A DNA stretch of 64,000 nt from NCBI RefSeq assembly GCF_013343235.1, contig NZ_CP040094.1, positions 6,939,001 to 7,003,000 on the forward strand. The letters run 5' to 3'. Positions within the stretch are counted from its first letter, which is position 1. Each line of letters starts with the position of its first letter. Below the pieces are notes generated by a model, which was not told the origin of the DNA, searched no databases, and saw only the letters and a list, made by a program, of their open reading frames with translations. The position numbers were made by a program, and so were the translations under genes. Source of the DNA: Nostoc sp. TCL240-02 (GTDB taxonomy: Bacteria > Cyanobacteriota > Cyanobacteriia > Cyanobacteriales > Nostocaceae). This document shows, in pieces, positions 26,902 through 36,224 of the stretch.

Positions 26902-28710
26902 CTACTTACAGTATGCCCGTTCAGCTAATGTGACATCTAGCACGAATGGATTGTCATTACCTTGAAATTTGGCGATCGCGTGACTGCGTTCTATTTCAGT
27001 AATATCAGGTACGTCTTGCTGATTCCATTTACACAAAATCTGACGCTGATTCTGAAAGTAATTTCGGTCTACCTTCTCAGCCTGATTCCGATAGATGATA
27101 TAAAAGTAGAAAATTGCCCTAGCTATATCCCCTTTTACTTTTTCTCTAGGCTCAAATTTAGAAGAAGATGATTCGCTAAACTCGTCAATTGCTCTACTAG
27201 GAATTGTAGATTGAACAGTATCATTTCGATACCATTTTTTAGTACTGGTGTCGGCTATATCGTCGAAGGGTTTATTTCCTCGCTCACTATTAATATCTTC
27301 TCGTGCAGGAAATAAATGGTGAAGGTCACTTCGAGCATTACCGTTGTCAGCCCCTTTACTTTGTGGCCAAACGTGTTCAGTATTCAGTCCTAATTTGTCA
27401 GCTTCCTGACTAGGATCGCCATTACCATTTAGACGAATTTGGTAACTGGCATAGATGTCTGTCACAATACCTGCTTGGTTGTCAATAATGCCAAACATTT
27501 CGTCTCTGGCGCGATCGTAGTTCAAAGTTTTGCTAGGCGTATACTTCTTAGCAAGTTCTTTAACTAAAGCGACTTTGGATAATTGAGGCAATATAATTGC
27601 CGAATCATTTACGGGAGTGGGAGTGGGTTGAACAACTGGAGGGATAGGGTCAGAGGTGGACTGGTTAGCAGGTAATGTAAATGCTGCAATCACAGGATCG
27701 TGGTCGCTGACAGGCTGACTAAAGCCAACATTGATATGCACAATGTCAATTTCCGGTTGAGCAAAACCAGAAAGGTTTTCACTGACCAACAAATGATCAA
27801 TAAGCTGAGGTTTTCCCCGGAATTTGAAAGTAAAGCGATCGCTAGCAGGTAAACTATCCGTCAGATTCTCAAGAATATTACCCTTTAAAGTTTTCAGAGG
27901 TAGAGAATCTGGTAAATCGTTTAAGTCACCCAGTACAATTACTTTGGCTTGCGGGTCAACTTCTAATATTTGCCCTACAAATTCATTAACGATTTCGGCT
28001 TGCTTGACTCGTTGAACATCGCTAGGAGAACCTCCCAACTTAGAAACAAAGTGATTAGCAATGATAAACAGCTTTTGACCGTTGAATATAAATTCTGTCG
28101 CCAGTGGCTTACGGCTTGCCTCGAAAGCACTATTTGTAGGATCAATCCGACCTGGGTTGAGTGAAAGGTCAAGACCATTTCTACCTTGAGAAATAGCCAC
28201 AGCATCTAATGAACCGCCTTTTTTGGGCAATTTTGCTAGAGTTATCCGACTGGGCCGAAATAATAAACCGACACGGATATTACCTCCAGGTTCTCCACCA
28301 TCTTGGTCGTCACTGGGTGCAATATCCACAAAGTCGTATGCCGGACTACCGATATTTTCGAGCGCAGCAATTAGTTTTTGGTAAGTCTCGTTTGCATTCA
28401 CAACGTCATCATTGGTTGGCCCGTTGTTATCCTGAACTTCAACCAAACTGATGACATCTGGGGCGTTCAAATTCTTTTGGATAATTTTGGCAATATCATC
28501 AAAGCGTCGATCTTTTGGGTCTAAATTCTCGACGTTAAAAGTTGCAACAGTCAATACATCCTGGGAATTTTTTAGAGATGTTGTTTCCCGTTGGGTAACT
28601 GGAAGTAAAGGAGTTGGCAATTGGGCTATTGGACTAGCGTGCAGTGGACTAATCCATACAAAGAAGATGAGAACAGTACTAAATAGTACCAACAATTTGA
28701 TGAGTTTCAT
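26902..28710 (-). CDS. exported two-nuclease fusion: EEP phosphatase/nuclease plus endonuclease I
   Basis: A 602-residue secreted protein. The ATG at 28710 is chosen because GGAAGAGAGA precedes it, and the protein then begins with a clean signal peptide (MKLIKLLVLFSTVLIFFVW). The first domain (about 50-350) is an endonuclease/exonuclease/phosphatase fold with TFNVENL, SLVEVQDNNG, ANHFVSK, LGDLND and SDHDPVIA, as in ExeM-type extracellular nucleases. The C-terminal domain (about 385-600) is a bacterial endonuclease I (HNH-like) with EHVWPQS, DLHHLFPA and NSERGN. The two catalytic sets look intact. It is expected to degrade DNA outside the cell for phosphate or nucleotide supply, or to act in competition. 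Confidence 0.85.
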   Translation of the reverse strand: MKLIKLLVLFSTVLIFFVWISPLHASPIAQLPTPLLPVTQRETTSLKNSQDVLTVATFNVENLDPKDRRFDDIAKIIQKNLNAPDVISLVEVQDNNGPTNDDVVNANETYQKLIAALENIGSPAYDFVDIAPSDDQDGGEPGGNIRVGLLFRPSRITLAKLPKKGGSLDAVAISQGRNGLDLSLNPGRIDPTNSAFEASRKPLATEFIFNGQKLFIIANHFVSKLGGSPSDVQRVKQAEIVNEFVGQILEVDPQAKVIVLGDLNDLPDSLPLKTLKGNILENLTDSLPASDRFTFKFRGKPQLIDHLLVSENLSGFAQPEIDIVHINVGFSQPVSDHDPVIAAFTLPANQSTSDPIPPVVQPTPTPVNDSAIILPQLSKVALVKELAKKYTPSKTLNYDRARDEMFGIIDNQAGIVTDIYASYQIRLNGNGDPSQEADKLGLNTEHVWPQSKGADNGNARSDLHHLFPAREDINSERGNKPFDDIADTSTKKWYRNDTVQSTIPSRAIDEFSESSSSKFEPREKVKGDIARAIFYFYIIYRNQAEKVDRNYFQNQRQILCKWNQQDVPDITEIERSHAIAKFQGNDNPFVLDVTLAERAYCK

Positions 28711-29096
28711 TCTCTCTTCCAATGAAGATATTTTCTAGATTAGTCTTCTTTTGAATAGAGTTCAATTAAGAGAAGTTTTAAATTGAGTAAAGGTGAGCAT
28801 TCTCCCTGAGAGAAAATACCAGGACAAAAGGAAATTTGGCTTTATTCTTTGACTACATTTGCAGTCTATTAGATACCGTGTTTAATATCAAATATTGATA
28901 ATTAATTATTGGTAGCGATGTCTGTGACGGGTTCTCTACAAGAGGCTATAGCAGCGCCTACGTAGACCGTTATACTTTTCAATCACCGTGGCTTTGGATA
29001 ACTTGATGAAGCTAGTACAAAGTAGTGTAATTACCACGTTAGTTTTTTGGGATAGGTGGGTAGTATAAATTACCGAAAAAACTAATTTGGCATATA
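28711..29096. other. gene-free stretch between divergent genes
   Basis: No gene is seen. A small dispersed repeat with CTACAAGAGGCTATAGCAGC lies at 28937-28956. Both divergent promoters must lie here, but no motif was clear. Confidence 0.4.
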
Positions 29097-29798
29097 GTGA
29101 TGTTCAAAAGGAAATTATCAGAATTCCGTGCTTCACAGGAATTTTACACCTCGAAGTTAATGGATCGTCATATTGGAGCGATCGCAGCTTTAATTTTAAT
29201 TAGCTTACTGAGTTCATTGAGTGCAACGCCAGATAGTCATACCATCACTACTTGGTGGGAAGGCTTTCTCTGGGGATTGGCAGATCCAGTAATTGGCTTA
29301 GATTGTTTAGTGGGGATTGTTGCTATTGGCTTACTGTCATCTATGTTTGTTCGTGGCGCTGCGATCGCTGGATGTTTTGCCTTAGCAGCAATCTTAGGCA
29401 TTGTAATTCATCTATTCCAGCTAAATTTCCCAGGCATAGAAATAGCATTCGCTGGAAGCGTTGGCGCAGCCATCGCTATTTCTACCATCGTTTTTAGTAC
29501 TATGCTGATGATGCCAAACCAACCAAACTTTGTGGTACTTGCTCTGATGGGCATCAGTGCTGGTTTATTTCAGGGTTACACTGTTGCTGATTCTATTATT
29601 GGGGCAGAAATGCTCCCACTAATTGCTTATATAGTAGGTATGATATTGACTCTGTTTGTGGTTGCCATGAGTGCCAGAGAAATTGGTGGTGCAATGGGTA
29701 TGGGAGAAATAAACCGAACTCTACCCTGGAAAATTAGCATTGCTGGCTTCGCTTTCTGTGCAATCGGCATCGTATTTTTGAGCAATTCGATGAGCTAA
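29097..29798 (+). CDS. HupE/UreJ-like membrane protein lacking the usual histidines
   Basis: A 233-residue membrane protein with about six hydrophobic segments. The stretch GFLWGLADPVIGLDCLVGIVAIGL (about residues 57-80) aligns by eye with the HupE/UreJ pattern of a Gly-rich turn, His-Pro, Gly-x-Asp-His and a following helix. Here His-Pro reads Asp-Pro and Asp-His reads Asp-Cys. HupE/UreJ proteins carry nickel or cobalt for hydrogenase and urease. Loss of the His pair suggests changed metal specificity or function. No hydrogenase or urease genes are next to it. A hairpin follows the stop. Confidence 0.6.
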   Translation: MMFKRKLSEFRASQEFYTSKLMDRHIGAIAALILISLLSSLSATPDSHTITTWWEGFLWGLADPVIGLDCLVGIVAIGLLSSMFVRGAAIAGCFALAAILGIVIHLFQLNFPGIEIAFAGSVGAAIAISTIVFSTMLMMPNQPNFVVLALMGISAGLFQGYTVADSIIGAEMLPLIAYIVGMILTLFVVAMSAREIGGAMGMGEINRTLPWKISIAGFAFCAIGIVFLSNSMS

Positions 29799-29837
29799 AT
29801 CACATATTTCAATTCAGTGGAATACATTTATTTATGG

Positions 29838-29861
29838 GGGCGTACACTTAGCTGTGCGCCC
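29838..29861 (+). terminator. hairpin after the HupE/UreJ-like gene
   Basis: GGGCGTACA (29838-29846) pairs with TGTGCGCCC (29853-29861), eight of nine positions, followed by TTATTATG. It lies 40 bases after the stop and suits an intrinsic terminator with a weak T tail. Confidence 0.6.
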
Positions 29862-30183
29862 TTATTATGTGGATAGATATTTAGAAGGTATCTCTAAATA
29901 AAAGCTTATAACACCTGAAGAAATTGCGGATATACTAACAGAATTAATTTACAAAAATAACTTTTAATAGTGAAAATATATCACAAAAAATTATAGAAAT
30001 ATCAAATCTAAAGAGATTTTTTAGGAATTAAATATTATTAATTTATCATGACAAAGAATATTTATTTTTGGCTTAATTTGCCTCGGATTGTTGGCACTGT
30101 TACAACCCGCGATTTGGAAACCCTTTACTATACCTAAGTACTTTCAAAAAAGAAAACTAGCTCATCATTAACATAAGGCTCTT

Positions 30184-30283
30184 ATACCATTTTACGAAAT
30201 GACTGATACAAATGATTTGTCTCTAATTCTGTCACCCTGCTCTCCTGATGGCTATTTGTATCAATCTTAAAGTGAAATGGTAT
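30184..30283. mobile_element. 100-bp MITE with about 30-bp imperfect inverted repeats
   Basis: The ends read ATACCATTT...GATACAAAT at 30184-30213 and ATTTGTATC...AAATGGTAT at 30254-30283; about 23 of 30 positions match, with the outer nine exact. It is flanked by TT on the left and TA on the right and holds no ORF. A single end-like fragment (GTGAAATGGTAT) recurs at 43205-43216. Confidence 0.65.
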
Positions 30284-30458
30284 TAATACTGGAGAGTGAT
30301 TTATTATCGTATACAGAAAATCGCAGCAGATTGATAAATTGTCAACAATTTTCATTTTTTATGAACTTTGAATCGATAAATTAACAACAACTAACAGAAG
30401 TAAGGATAAAAACTTAATCTATTTAGTTTTTTCTGCGCCACTAGTTAAGAGGTAATCT

Positions 30459-31658
30459 ATGGTGCGAAACTCAAAGCTAGGGTACAGAACGTTCCCTAAG
30501 TCTATTCTGCGTCCATCTGTTGCTATAGGTATAATTGCATCTTTATTGGTTGGCGGAATAAGTTTTTATATAGTAAAACGCTGGCAAAATTATGCAAATC
30601 CAGAAACACAAGTGCCAGCAACACAATTACCACAGTTAAAAACGGTAACAGCTTTAGGGCGAATTGAACCACAGGGAAAGGTAATAAAACTTTCTGCTGC
30701 GGTATCTGCTGAAGGAAGCCGGGTAGAAAAGTTGTTAGTAAAGGAGGGAGATTGGGTAAAAACGGGACAATTGATTGCAATTTTGAATAGCCGCGATCGC
30801 TTGCAGGCAGAATTAAAGGAGGCGCAAGAACAGGTAAAAGTAGCACAGGCAAATCTAAACCGCACTCAAGCAGGTGCTAAACGTGGTGAAATTGTCGCCC
30901 AAAAAGCCGCGATCGCTCGCTTAGAAGCAGAACGCCAAGGTGATATTAATACTCAAGCAGCGACAATTGAGCGATTCCAAGCCGAAGTGCAAAATGCCCA
31001 AGCAGAAGACGAACGTTATCAGCAGCTATATCAACAGGGTGCAATTTCCGCCTCCCAACGAGATAGTAAGCGTTTAAACCTGGAAACCGCCCAAAAAAGC
31101 CTGCAAGAAGCACAAGCACAGTTAAATCGTACCCAATCAACTAGCCAGCAACAGGTAAAACAAGCCACAGCAACCCTTGAGGAAATTTCTGAGGTACGAG
31201 GAGTAGATGTAGAAGCTGCCCAAGCAGAAATCAATCGGGCTGTAGCAGCCATGAATCTGGCAAAAGTTAATCTAAAACAGGCCCAAGTGCGATCGCCCCA
31301 AAATGGACAAGTATTTGAGATCCACACCCATCCTGGCGAATTAGTATCAAATAATGGCATTGCTGATATTGGACAAACTAGCCAAATGTATGTCATAGCC
31401 GAAGTCTATGAAAGCGATATCGGCAAAGTTCATTCAGGGCAACAAGTACGAATATTTGGCGATTACCTCCCCCTTGAATTGCAGGGAATCGTAGATCGCA
31501 AAGGTTTGCAAGTGCGACGGCAGAATGTCATTAACACAGATCCCGTCAGCAATATCGACAACAGAGTAGTAGAAGTTTATATCCGGCTAGATGAAGCCTC
31601 CAGCCGAAAAGCTGCCAGCTTAACCAATATGCAAGTTAAGGCAGTAATTGAATTATAA
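30459..31658 (+). CDS. devB: DevB-type membrane fusion protein (HlyD family)
   Basis: A 399-residue periplasmic adaptor. One N-terminal membrane helix (about residues 20-40) is followed by a lipoyl half-motif around GRIEPQGKV, a long Gln/Ala-rich coiled coil (about 105-265) with TRTQ-type repeats, the second lipoyl half near RSPQNGQVFEIHTHPGE, and a beta-barrel domain. It should connect the DevC/DevA inner membrane pump to a TolC-like outer membrane channel. In Anabaena the DevBCA exporter moves heterocyst glycolipids; Nostoc genomes hold several paralogues, so the substrate of this copy is uncertain. First gene of devB-devC-devA. Confidence 0.88.
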   Translation: MVRNSKLGYRTFPKSILRPSVAIGIIASLLVGGISFYIVKRWQNYANPETQVPATQLPQLKTVTALGRIEPQGKVIKLSAAVSAEGSRVEKLLVKEGDWVKTGQLIAILNSRDRLQAELKEAQEQVKVAQANLNRTQAGAKRGEIVAQKAAIARLEAERQGDINTQAATIERFQAEVQNAQAEDERYQQLYQQGAISASQRDSKRLNLETAQKSLQEAQAQLNRTQSTSQQQVKQATATLEEISEVRGVDVEAAQAEINRAVAAMNLAKVNLKQAQVRSPQNGQVFEIHTHPGELVSNNGIADIGQTSQMYVIAEVYESDIGKVHSGQQVRIFGDYLPLELQGIVDRKGLQVRRQNVINTDPVSNIDNRVVEVYIRLDEASSRKAASLTNMQVKAVIEL

Positions 31659-31752
31659 ATTGGGCATTGGGAATTGGGCATTGGGCATGGTTATTTTCCT
31701 TGTCTCCCCCTTCCCCCTGCCTCCCCTGCCCCCTGCCCCCTGCCTCTTAATA
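31659..31752. repeat. short-repeat block between devB and devC
   Basis: GGGCATTGGGAATTGGGCAT heptamers, then CTCCCCCTTCCCCCTGCCTC pyrimidine repeats. The block separates devB from the most credible devC start and removes any recognisable ribosome-binding site. Confidence 0.65.
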
Positions 31753-32925
31753 ATGGGATTGATCAAACAACTGCGACGGCGAACCCCTCTAGGATGGCTG
31801 CAACTGAACCATGAAAAAAGCCGCCTCTTGGTGGCTTTGTCAGGTATTGCCTTTGCGGATCTTCTCATGTTCATGCAGCTGGGCTTTCAGACTGCGCTGT
31901 ATGACAGTAACACCAGACTACATCGCAGTTTGCAAGCAGACATTGTTTTAACCAGTCCACAAGCCCGTAACCTGCCAAGCTTGTCTACATTTTCTCGTCG
32001 GCGACTTTACCAAGCAATGGATATACCAGGGGTGAAGTCGGCAGAACCAATGTATTTCAATAATACAATCTGGAAAAATCCTCAAACACATCGTGAGACG
32101 GGGGTGTTAGTTATTGGGTTTAATCCAGATAAGCCAGCCTTTGACTTACCAGATGTTAACCAGCAATTGCAGGCAATTAAGCTACCAGATATCGTTTTGT
32201 TCGATCGCGGTGCAAGAGGAGATTATCAAAAAGCGATCGCTCAAATTGACCAAGGTAAAACCCTAACCACCGAAATAGAACGGCGCACAATTACCATTAG
32301 TGGCTTATTTCAAGTCGGGGCTTCCTTTGGTTCTGATGGCAATCTGATTACTAGCGATCAAAACTTTTTGCGGCTATTTTCTGGGCGACAGTCAAGTAGC
32401 ATCAGTCTAGGTTTGATTCAGGTAAAACCAGGCTATGACCCGAAAAAAGTAGCAGTAAGCTTGAAAGCCTACCTGAGAGATGATGTCAGAGTCTTAACCC
32501 ACGCCGAATTTATTGAATTTGAGAACAACTTTTGGAGAACAAATTCCCCAATTGGCTTTATTTTCAGCCTGGGTGTATCAATGGGCTTTGTGGTGGGCGT
32601 GATTATCGTCTATCAAGTCCTTTCTACCGATGTTAATGCCCATGTTCGGGAATACGCCACCTTTAAAGCAATGGGATATCGCAATTACTACCTGCTGGGT
32701 GTGGTGCTTGAAGAATCGTTGATATTAGCAGCACTGGGCTTCCTCCCCGGATTGGGAGTGTCTTTAGCACTTTACCAACTGACTCGCAGTGCCACAAATT
32801 TACCCATGTACATGACTGCGATTCGGGCATTGCAGGTATTAGTGCTGACTATCATTATGTGTACAATTTCCGGTGCGATCGCCACCCGCAAACTTCAAGC
32901 CACTGATCCTGCTGATATGTTCTAA
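31753..32925 (+). CDS. devC: DevC-type ABC exporter permease
   Basis: A 390-residue FtsX/MacB-like permease of the DevC family. The start at 31753 (MGLIKQLRRRTPLGWLQLNH) fits the family, while the frame upstream only translates a repeat block. One membrane helix near the N-terminus (about 32-52), a large periplasmic domain and three helices in the last 130 residues follow the standard FtsX/MacB layout. It partners DevA (ATPase) and DevB (adaptor). The devB-devC gap holds heptamer repeats, and the devC-devA gap holds a 17-bp inverted repeat, both unusual inside an operon. Confidence 0.88.
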   Translation: MGLIKQLRRRTPLGWLQLNHEKSRLLVALSGIAFADLLMFMQLGFQTALYDSNTRLHRSLQADIVLTSPQARNLPSLSTFSRRRLYQAMDIPGVKSAEPMYFNNTIWKNPQTHRETGVLVIGFNPDKPAFDLPDVNQQLQAIKLPDIVLFDRGARGDYQKAIAQIDQGKTLTTEIERRTITISGLFQVGASFGSDGNLITSDQNFLRLFSGRQSSSISLGLIQVKPGYDPKKVAVSLKAYLRDDVRVLTHAEFIEFENNFWRTNSPIGFIFSLGVSMGFVVGVIIVYQVLSTDVNAHVREYATFKAMGYRNYYLLGVVLEESLILAALGFLPGLGVSLALYQLTRSATNLPMYMTAIRALQVLVLTIIMCTISGAIATRKLQATDPADMF

Positions 32926-32934
32926 ATTTGTCAT

Positions 32935-32982
32935 TTGTCATTGGTCATTTGCAAAGGACAAAGGACAAATGACCAATGACAA
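32935..32982. repeat. 17-bp perfect inverted repeat between devC and devA
   Basis: TTGTCATTGGTCATTTG (32935-32951) and its exact complement (32966-32982) enclose a 14-base loop CAAAGGACAAAGGA. It ends 24 bases before the devA ATG. A related hairpin lies at 36166-36218. It could attenuate transcription or protect the mRNA. Confidence 0.8.
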
Positions 32983-33006
32983 TTGTTACCAGTAACCGAG
33001 CCATTT

Positions 33007-33705
33007 ATGACTAGTCAACGTGTGATCTCTATTAAAAATCTCGACCACCACTTTGGTAACAGTTCCCTCCGCAAGCAAGTTTTATCTAATATCAACTTAG
33101 AGATTAACGCCGGTGAAATTATTATTATGACTGGGCCCTCTGGTTCTGGAAAGACTACCTTGCTAACCTTGGTTGGTGGATTACGTTGTGCCCAATCTGG
33201 TAGTTTGCAGGTGTTGGGGCGAGAACTTTGTGGTGCTAGTGCTGAACAATTAGTACAAGCGCGACGGCATAACGGTTATATTTTCCAAGCACATAACTTA
33301 CATGGGAGTTTAACGGCACTGCAAAATGTCAAAATGGCTTTGGAATTGCACAAATATCTTGGGTTAAAAAATATGCTAGCTAGGTCAGCCCAGATGTTAG
33401 AGCAGGTAGGATTAGGAAATCATTTACATTACTATCCTGAAAAACTATCTGGAGGACAAAAGCAACGAGTAGCGATCGCTCGCGCCTTAGTTAGTCATCC
33501 TCAAATAATCCTAGCAGATGAACCCACCGCCGCCCTTGACAGTCAATCGGGCCGGGATGTAGTCAATCTTATGCAAAAACTGGCAAAAGAACAAAGCTGT
33601 ACCATCTTGATGGTTACTCATGACAACCGCATCCTTGACATTGCCGATCGCATCGTTGATATGGAAGATGGTAAGCTCAAGTCAGAATTAACACTCTCAA
33701 CCTAA
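33007..33705 (+). CDS. devA: DevA-type ABC exporter ATPase
   Basis: A 232-residue ATP-binding subunit of the MacB/LolD type. It carries Walker A GPSGSGKTT, a Q-loop glutamine in GYIFQAHNL, the signature LSGGQKQR, Walker B ILADEPTAALD and the switch His in VTHDNR. The ATG at 33007 (MTSQRVISIKNLDHHFG) is preferred over an upstream TTG that lies in the inverted repeat. It powers the DevB/DevC exporter. Last gene of the unit; the next gene starts 856 bases downstream. Confidence 0.9.
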   Translation: MTSQRVISIKNLDHHFGNSSLRKQVLSNINLEINAGEIIIMTGPSGSGKTTLLTLVGGLRCAQSGSLQVLGRELCGASAEQLVQARRHNGYIFQAHNLHGSLTALQNVKMALELHKYLGLKNMLARSAQMLEQVGLGNHLHYYPEKLSGGQKQRVAIARALVSHPQIILADEPTAALDSQSGRDVVNLMQKLAKEQSCTILMVTHDNRILDIADRIVDMEDGKLKSELTLST

Positions 33706-34561
33706 AGTTAATCAGCTTTCATTCCTCAAGCTCAAAAATCGAAATCAGAAAATTTTAAGTAAAATCACTGTTGTCTTATACCTTATATTAACAATAATAA
33801 TATAGAGTTCATATTTGATTTTTAAAAAGACTTCGTACAACTCAAAAAGCCTTCTTGCCTATTGCCTCTTGCCTTCCCACGCAAGTAACTATGGCTACGC
33901 CACGCTACGCGAACAAAAATCAAAGCGGATTCCTATATCTGTTATTAGTGTGTAAACGGTGATTAAGAATTAGATAAATTAAAAATTCTATAATTTAACA
34001 CTATATTATTTTACTAAAAATTATTGTAGGGTAGGCATTTTGCCTACCTGCTTTTGCAAATTAAATGCTCTATAACTTACTAAATCGAACTTTGCCTAAA
34101 TTTAATCTGGTTATTTGTAATACTTTGCCCTTGCTTTACATGGGTTACGCCATTTACTCACACTAATTTTAACTTCACAATATAGTACGAGTGTTCAGTT
34201 GAACAAGTGTCCAGTTGATTTCAATATTTTCTTCAAGTATTATGTAATGGGTATAATTACAATGGGTTTCTTTTGTTGCCTAATAAATGATACCCTGGCA
34301 AATCACTATAAAGTCTTTGCTTCAATACTAGTTAAATTTTAATATCATTACCAATGCCACATGTAATATATAGTAATACATAAAGTTAATGCCAACTAAC
34401 TAAATTACAGTTACCAATCATTCTCTCTTATTTCCTACCTGATGTAAGTCTGCTGTCCATAAGTCTCTGGAGGGTTTCAAAAACATCTACTTCAAAGAGG
34501 AAACACGAGTAAAAATAAGCTAATCTATTTTCCAACACAAGCAAGGAATTTTTGTAGCTCT
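33706..34561. other. gene-free stretch before the M23 peptidase
   Basis: No gene is recognised. It contains a dispersed repeat (GCTACGCCACGCTACGCGAA, 33895-33914) and a GTAGGCATTTTGCCTAC hairpin (about 34030-34046). The long AT-rich remainder may hold the peptidase leader and promoter. Confidence 0.4.
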
Positions 34562-35497
34562 ATGATTATTGAGAATAGTGCTAGTAGTTCAAACAAGAAG
34601 TTGCTCGGTTTTGATGTCAAAAGTTTGACAGCCAATCGCCTTGCAATAAATGTGTTGAAGGGAATATTTGCTGTTCTCCCTATTACCTTGGCATTGCCTG
34701 TAGATGCTTTACAAGTAAAGGTGACTCCAATTAGTCCTAAATTAGGGGATACAATCTCGGTAGAGATTAATCTAGATAATCCTGAAAATGGTACAAATCC
34801 AACAGTAGCGACTGGTAATAATACATACCCAGCCTTTCAAATTGCCCCCAATCAATATCGGGCTTTTGTTCCCACAACTCCACTTGAAAAAGCTGGAACT
34901 AGAACACTTAAAGTTGCAGGGGATGGTCAAGTACAAAACTTAGCTGTGAATGTGCTTAATCGCAAATTCCCCGTACAACGTATTACTTTGCCACCTGGCA
35001 AAGCCGGAGTGGATGCCACAGAATATGAACTTAAGCGTGTAGCGGCTTTCAAGGCACTACAAACACCAGAAAAGTATTGGAATGGGGTATTTTTGAAGCC
35101 AAATGCAGGGCGGATGAGTACAAACTATGGTGTACGTCGCTACTATAATGGTACATTTGCAAAGGACTACTATCATCGTGGTCTTGACTACGCTGGTGCT
35201 GCCGGGTCTCCGGTAATTGCCCCAGCCTCTGGGCGAGTTGCTTTGGTAGGTAGGGTATCCCAAGGGTTTCGGATACACGGTAACGTAGTTGGCATTGACC
35301 ACGGTCAAGGAGTCACCAGTATTTTCATGCACCTGAGTCGTATTAACGTTAAAGAAGGTGATCTTGTAAAAGCTGGTCAAGTAATTGGCGCAGTTGGTTC
35401 AACAGGTGCTGCCACGGGGCCACATTTGCACTGGGGTCTGTATGTCAATGGACAATCTGTTGATCCAACACCTTGGCGAACTAAGGTCGTTAATTAG
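34562..35497 (+). CDS. M23-family peptidoglycan endopeptidase, exported
   Basis: A 311-residue LytM-type protein. A hydrophobic segment (about residues 33-50, ending near VDALQ) serves as signal or anchor. A beta-rich spacer comes next, then the M23 domain (about 185-305) with zinc ligands in HRGLDYAG (His and Asp) and HLHWG (His-x-His). The turn GATGPHLHW is intact, so it should be catalytically active and not an EnvC/NlpD-like inactive activator. It would cut peptide cross-bridges in the cell wall. Confidence 0.9.
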   Translation: MIIENSASSSNKKLLGFDVKSLTANRLAINVLKGIFAVLPITLALPVDALQVKVTPISPKLGDTISVEINLDNPENGTNPTVATGNNTYPAFQIAPNQYRAFVPTTPLEKAGTRTLKVAGDGQVQNLAVNVLNRKFPVQRITLPPGKAGVDATEYELKRVAAFKALQTPEKYWNGVFLKPNAGRMSTNYGVRRYYNGTFAKDYYHRGLDYAGAAGSPVIAPASGRVALVGRVSQGFRIHGNVVGIDHGQGVTSIFMHLSRINVKEGDLVKAGQVIGAVGSTGAATGPHLHWGLYVNGQSVDPTPWRTKVVN

Positions 35498-35603
35498 TAG
35501 AGGCGCAATTAATCGCGTCTGTGCATAATTTGTGTTTTTTTTGCTGAAGATTAGGCAAAATAAATTGGATTGATACCGTCCCTACCAAGCTTTGCTAACA
35601 TAA

Positions 35604-36158
35604 ATGATGATAAGTGTTATGAGTATCGAAAAAATTGTAGAACAAGCTCTCCAGGATGGTTATTTGACACCAGCAATGGAAGCAGAAGTCGGTAGAATCT
35701 GTGATAACGCCTCGGAACTCTCAATTGAAGAGTACATGGCCCTGGATCGGCTCATGGGAGCGCTATTGACTGGTGAGGTAGTGGCGGTACCTCGCAAACA
35801 ATTCATTAACGTCATGGAAGAATTGGTACTGACGGAAGCGATCGCCAGAGTCGCAGAAATTGAAGCCACCAGCGAAAGTTCTCTAGATGTCGGAGATATT
35901 GCCGCTTATGCTCTCAATCGACTACCACCTTTATATGCTACTACAGAAGAGGGTGCTAGCTTCCAGCGCCAAACGGCTCAGGCAGAACTGCAAGAATTAA
36001 TTTCTCAGCAAGTGAGTGAAGCGATTAATCGTTACCTAGATCGACCCAATTTCTTCCCAGAACGGCAAGCCTTGGGCAAAAACACTGGTAATGAGGTTGT
36101 ACGCCAAGTTAGTGCCTTACTTCAGACATACGCACCTAATTTTGAGCAAAAATTATAA
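35604..36158 (+). CDS. ComFB-family protein, CdgR-like
   Basis: A 184-residue soluble protein. The stretch MEELVLTEAIARVAEIEA followed by DVGDIAAYALNRLPPLYATT marks the ComFB family. In cyanobacteria, ComFB-like proteins (CdgR in Anabaena) are reported to bind cyclic dinucleotides and to influence cell size or motility. The protein is helical at both ends and has no membrane segment. The start may be at 35604 or at the third Met codon (35619). It sits near the M23 peptidase and L,D-transpeptidase genes, which fits a role connected with cell shape, but co-regulation is not shown. A long hairpin separates it from the convergent gene downstream. Confidence 0.72.
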   Translation: MMISVMSIEKIVEQALQDGYLTPAMEAEVGRICDNASELSIEEYMALDRLMGALLTGEVVAVPRKQFINVMEELVLTEAIARVAEIEATSESSLDVGDIAAYALNRLPPLYATTEEGASFQRQTAQAELQELISQQVSEAINRYLDRPNFFPERQALGKNTGNEVVRQVSALLQTYAPNFEQKL

Positions 36159-36165
36159 TTCCAAT

Positions 36166-36218
36166 AGTCATTGGTCATTTGTCATTTGTTTTAGACAAAG
36201 GACAAAGGACTAATGACT
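36166..36218. terminator. long hairpin between convergent genes
   Basis: Arms 36166-36189 and 36195-36218 match at 21 of 24 positions around a five-base loop. The position between two convergent stops suits a bidirectional terminator. The sequence belongs to the same family as the inverted repeat at 32935-32982. Confidence 0.65.
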
Positions 36219-36224
36219 TTGTAA

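Larger units (their letters stand above)
29799..30458. other. gene-free stretch containing a hairpin and a MITE
   Basis: It includes the hairpin at 29838-29861 and the MITE at 30184-30283. The rest is AT-rich. The devB promoter should lie in 30290-30458; a TTGTCAACAA palindrome is seen at about 30340-30350. Confidence 0.4.

Noticed and set aside
31648..31752. longer N-terminus for devC
   Set aside because: The extra 35 residues only translate the heptamer and pyrimidine repeat block; the family N-terminus begins at 31753.
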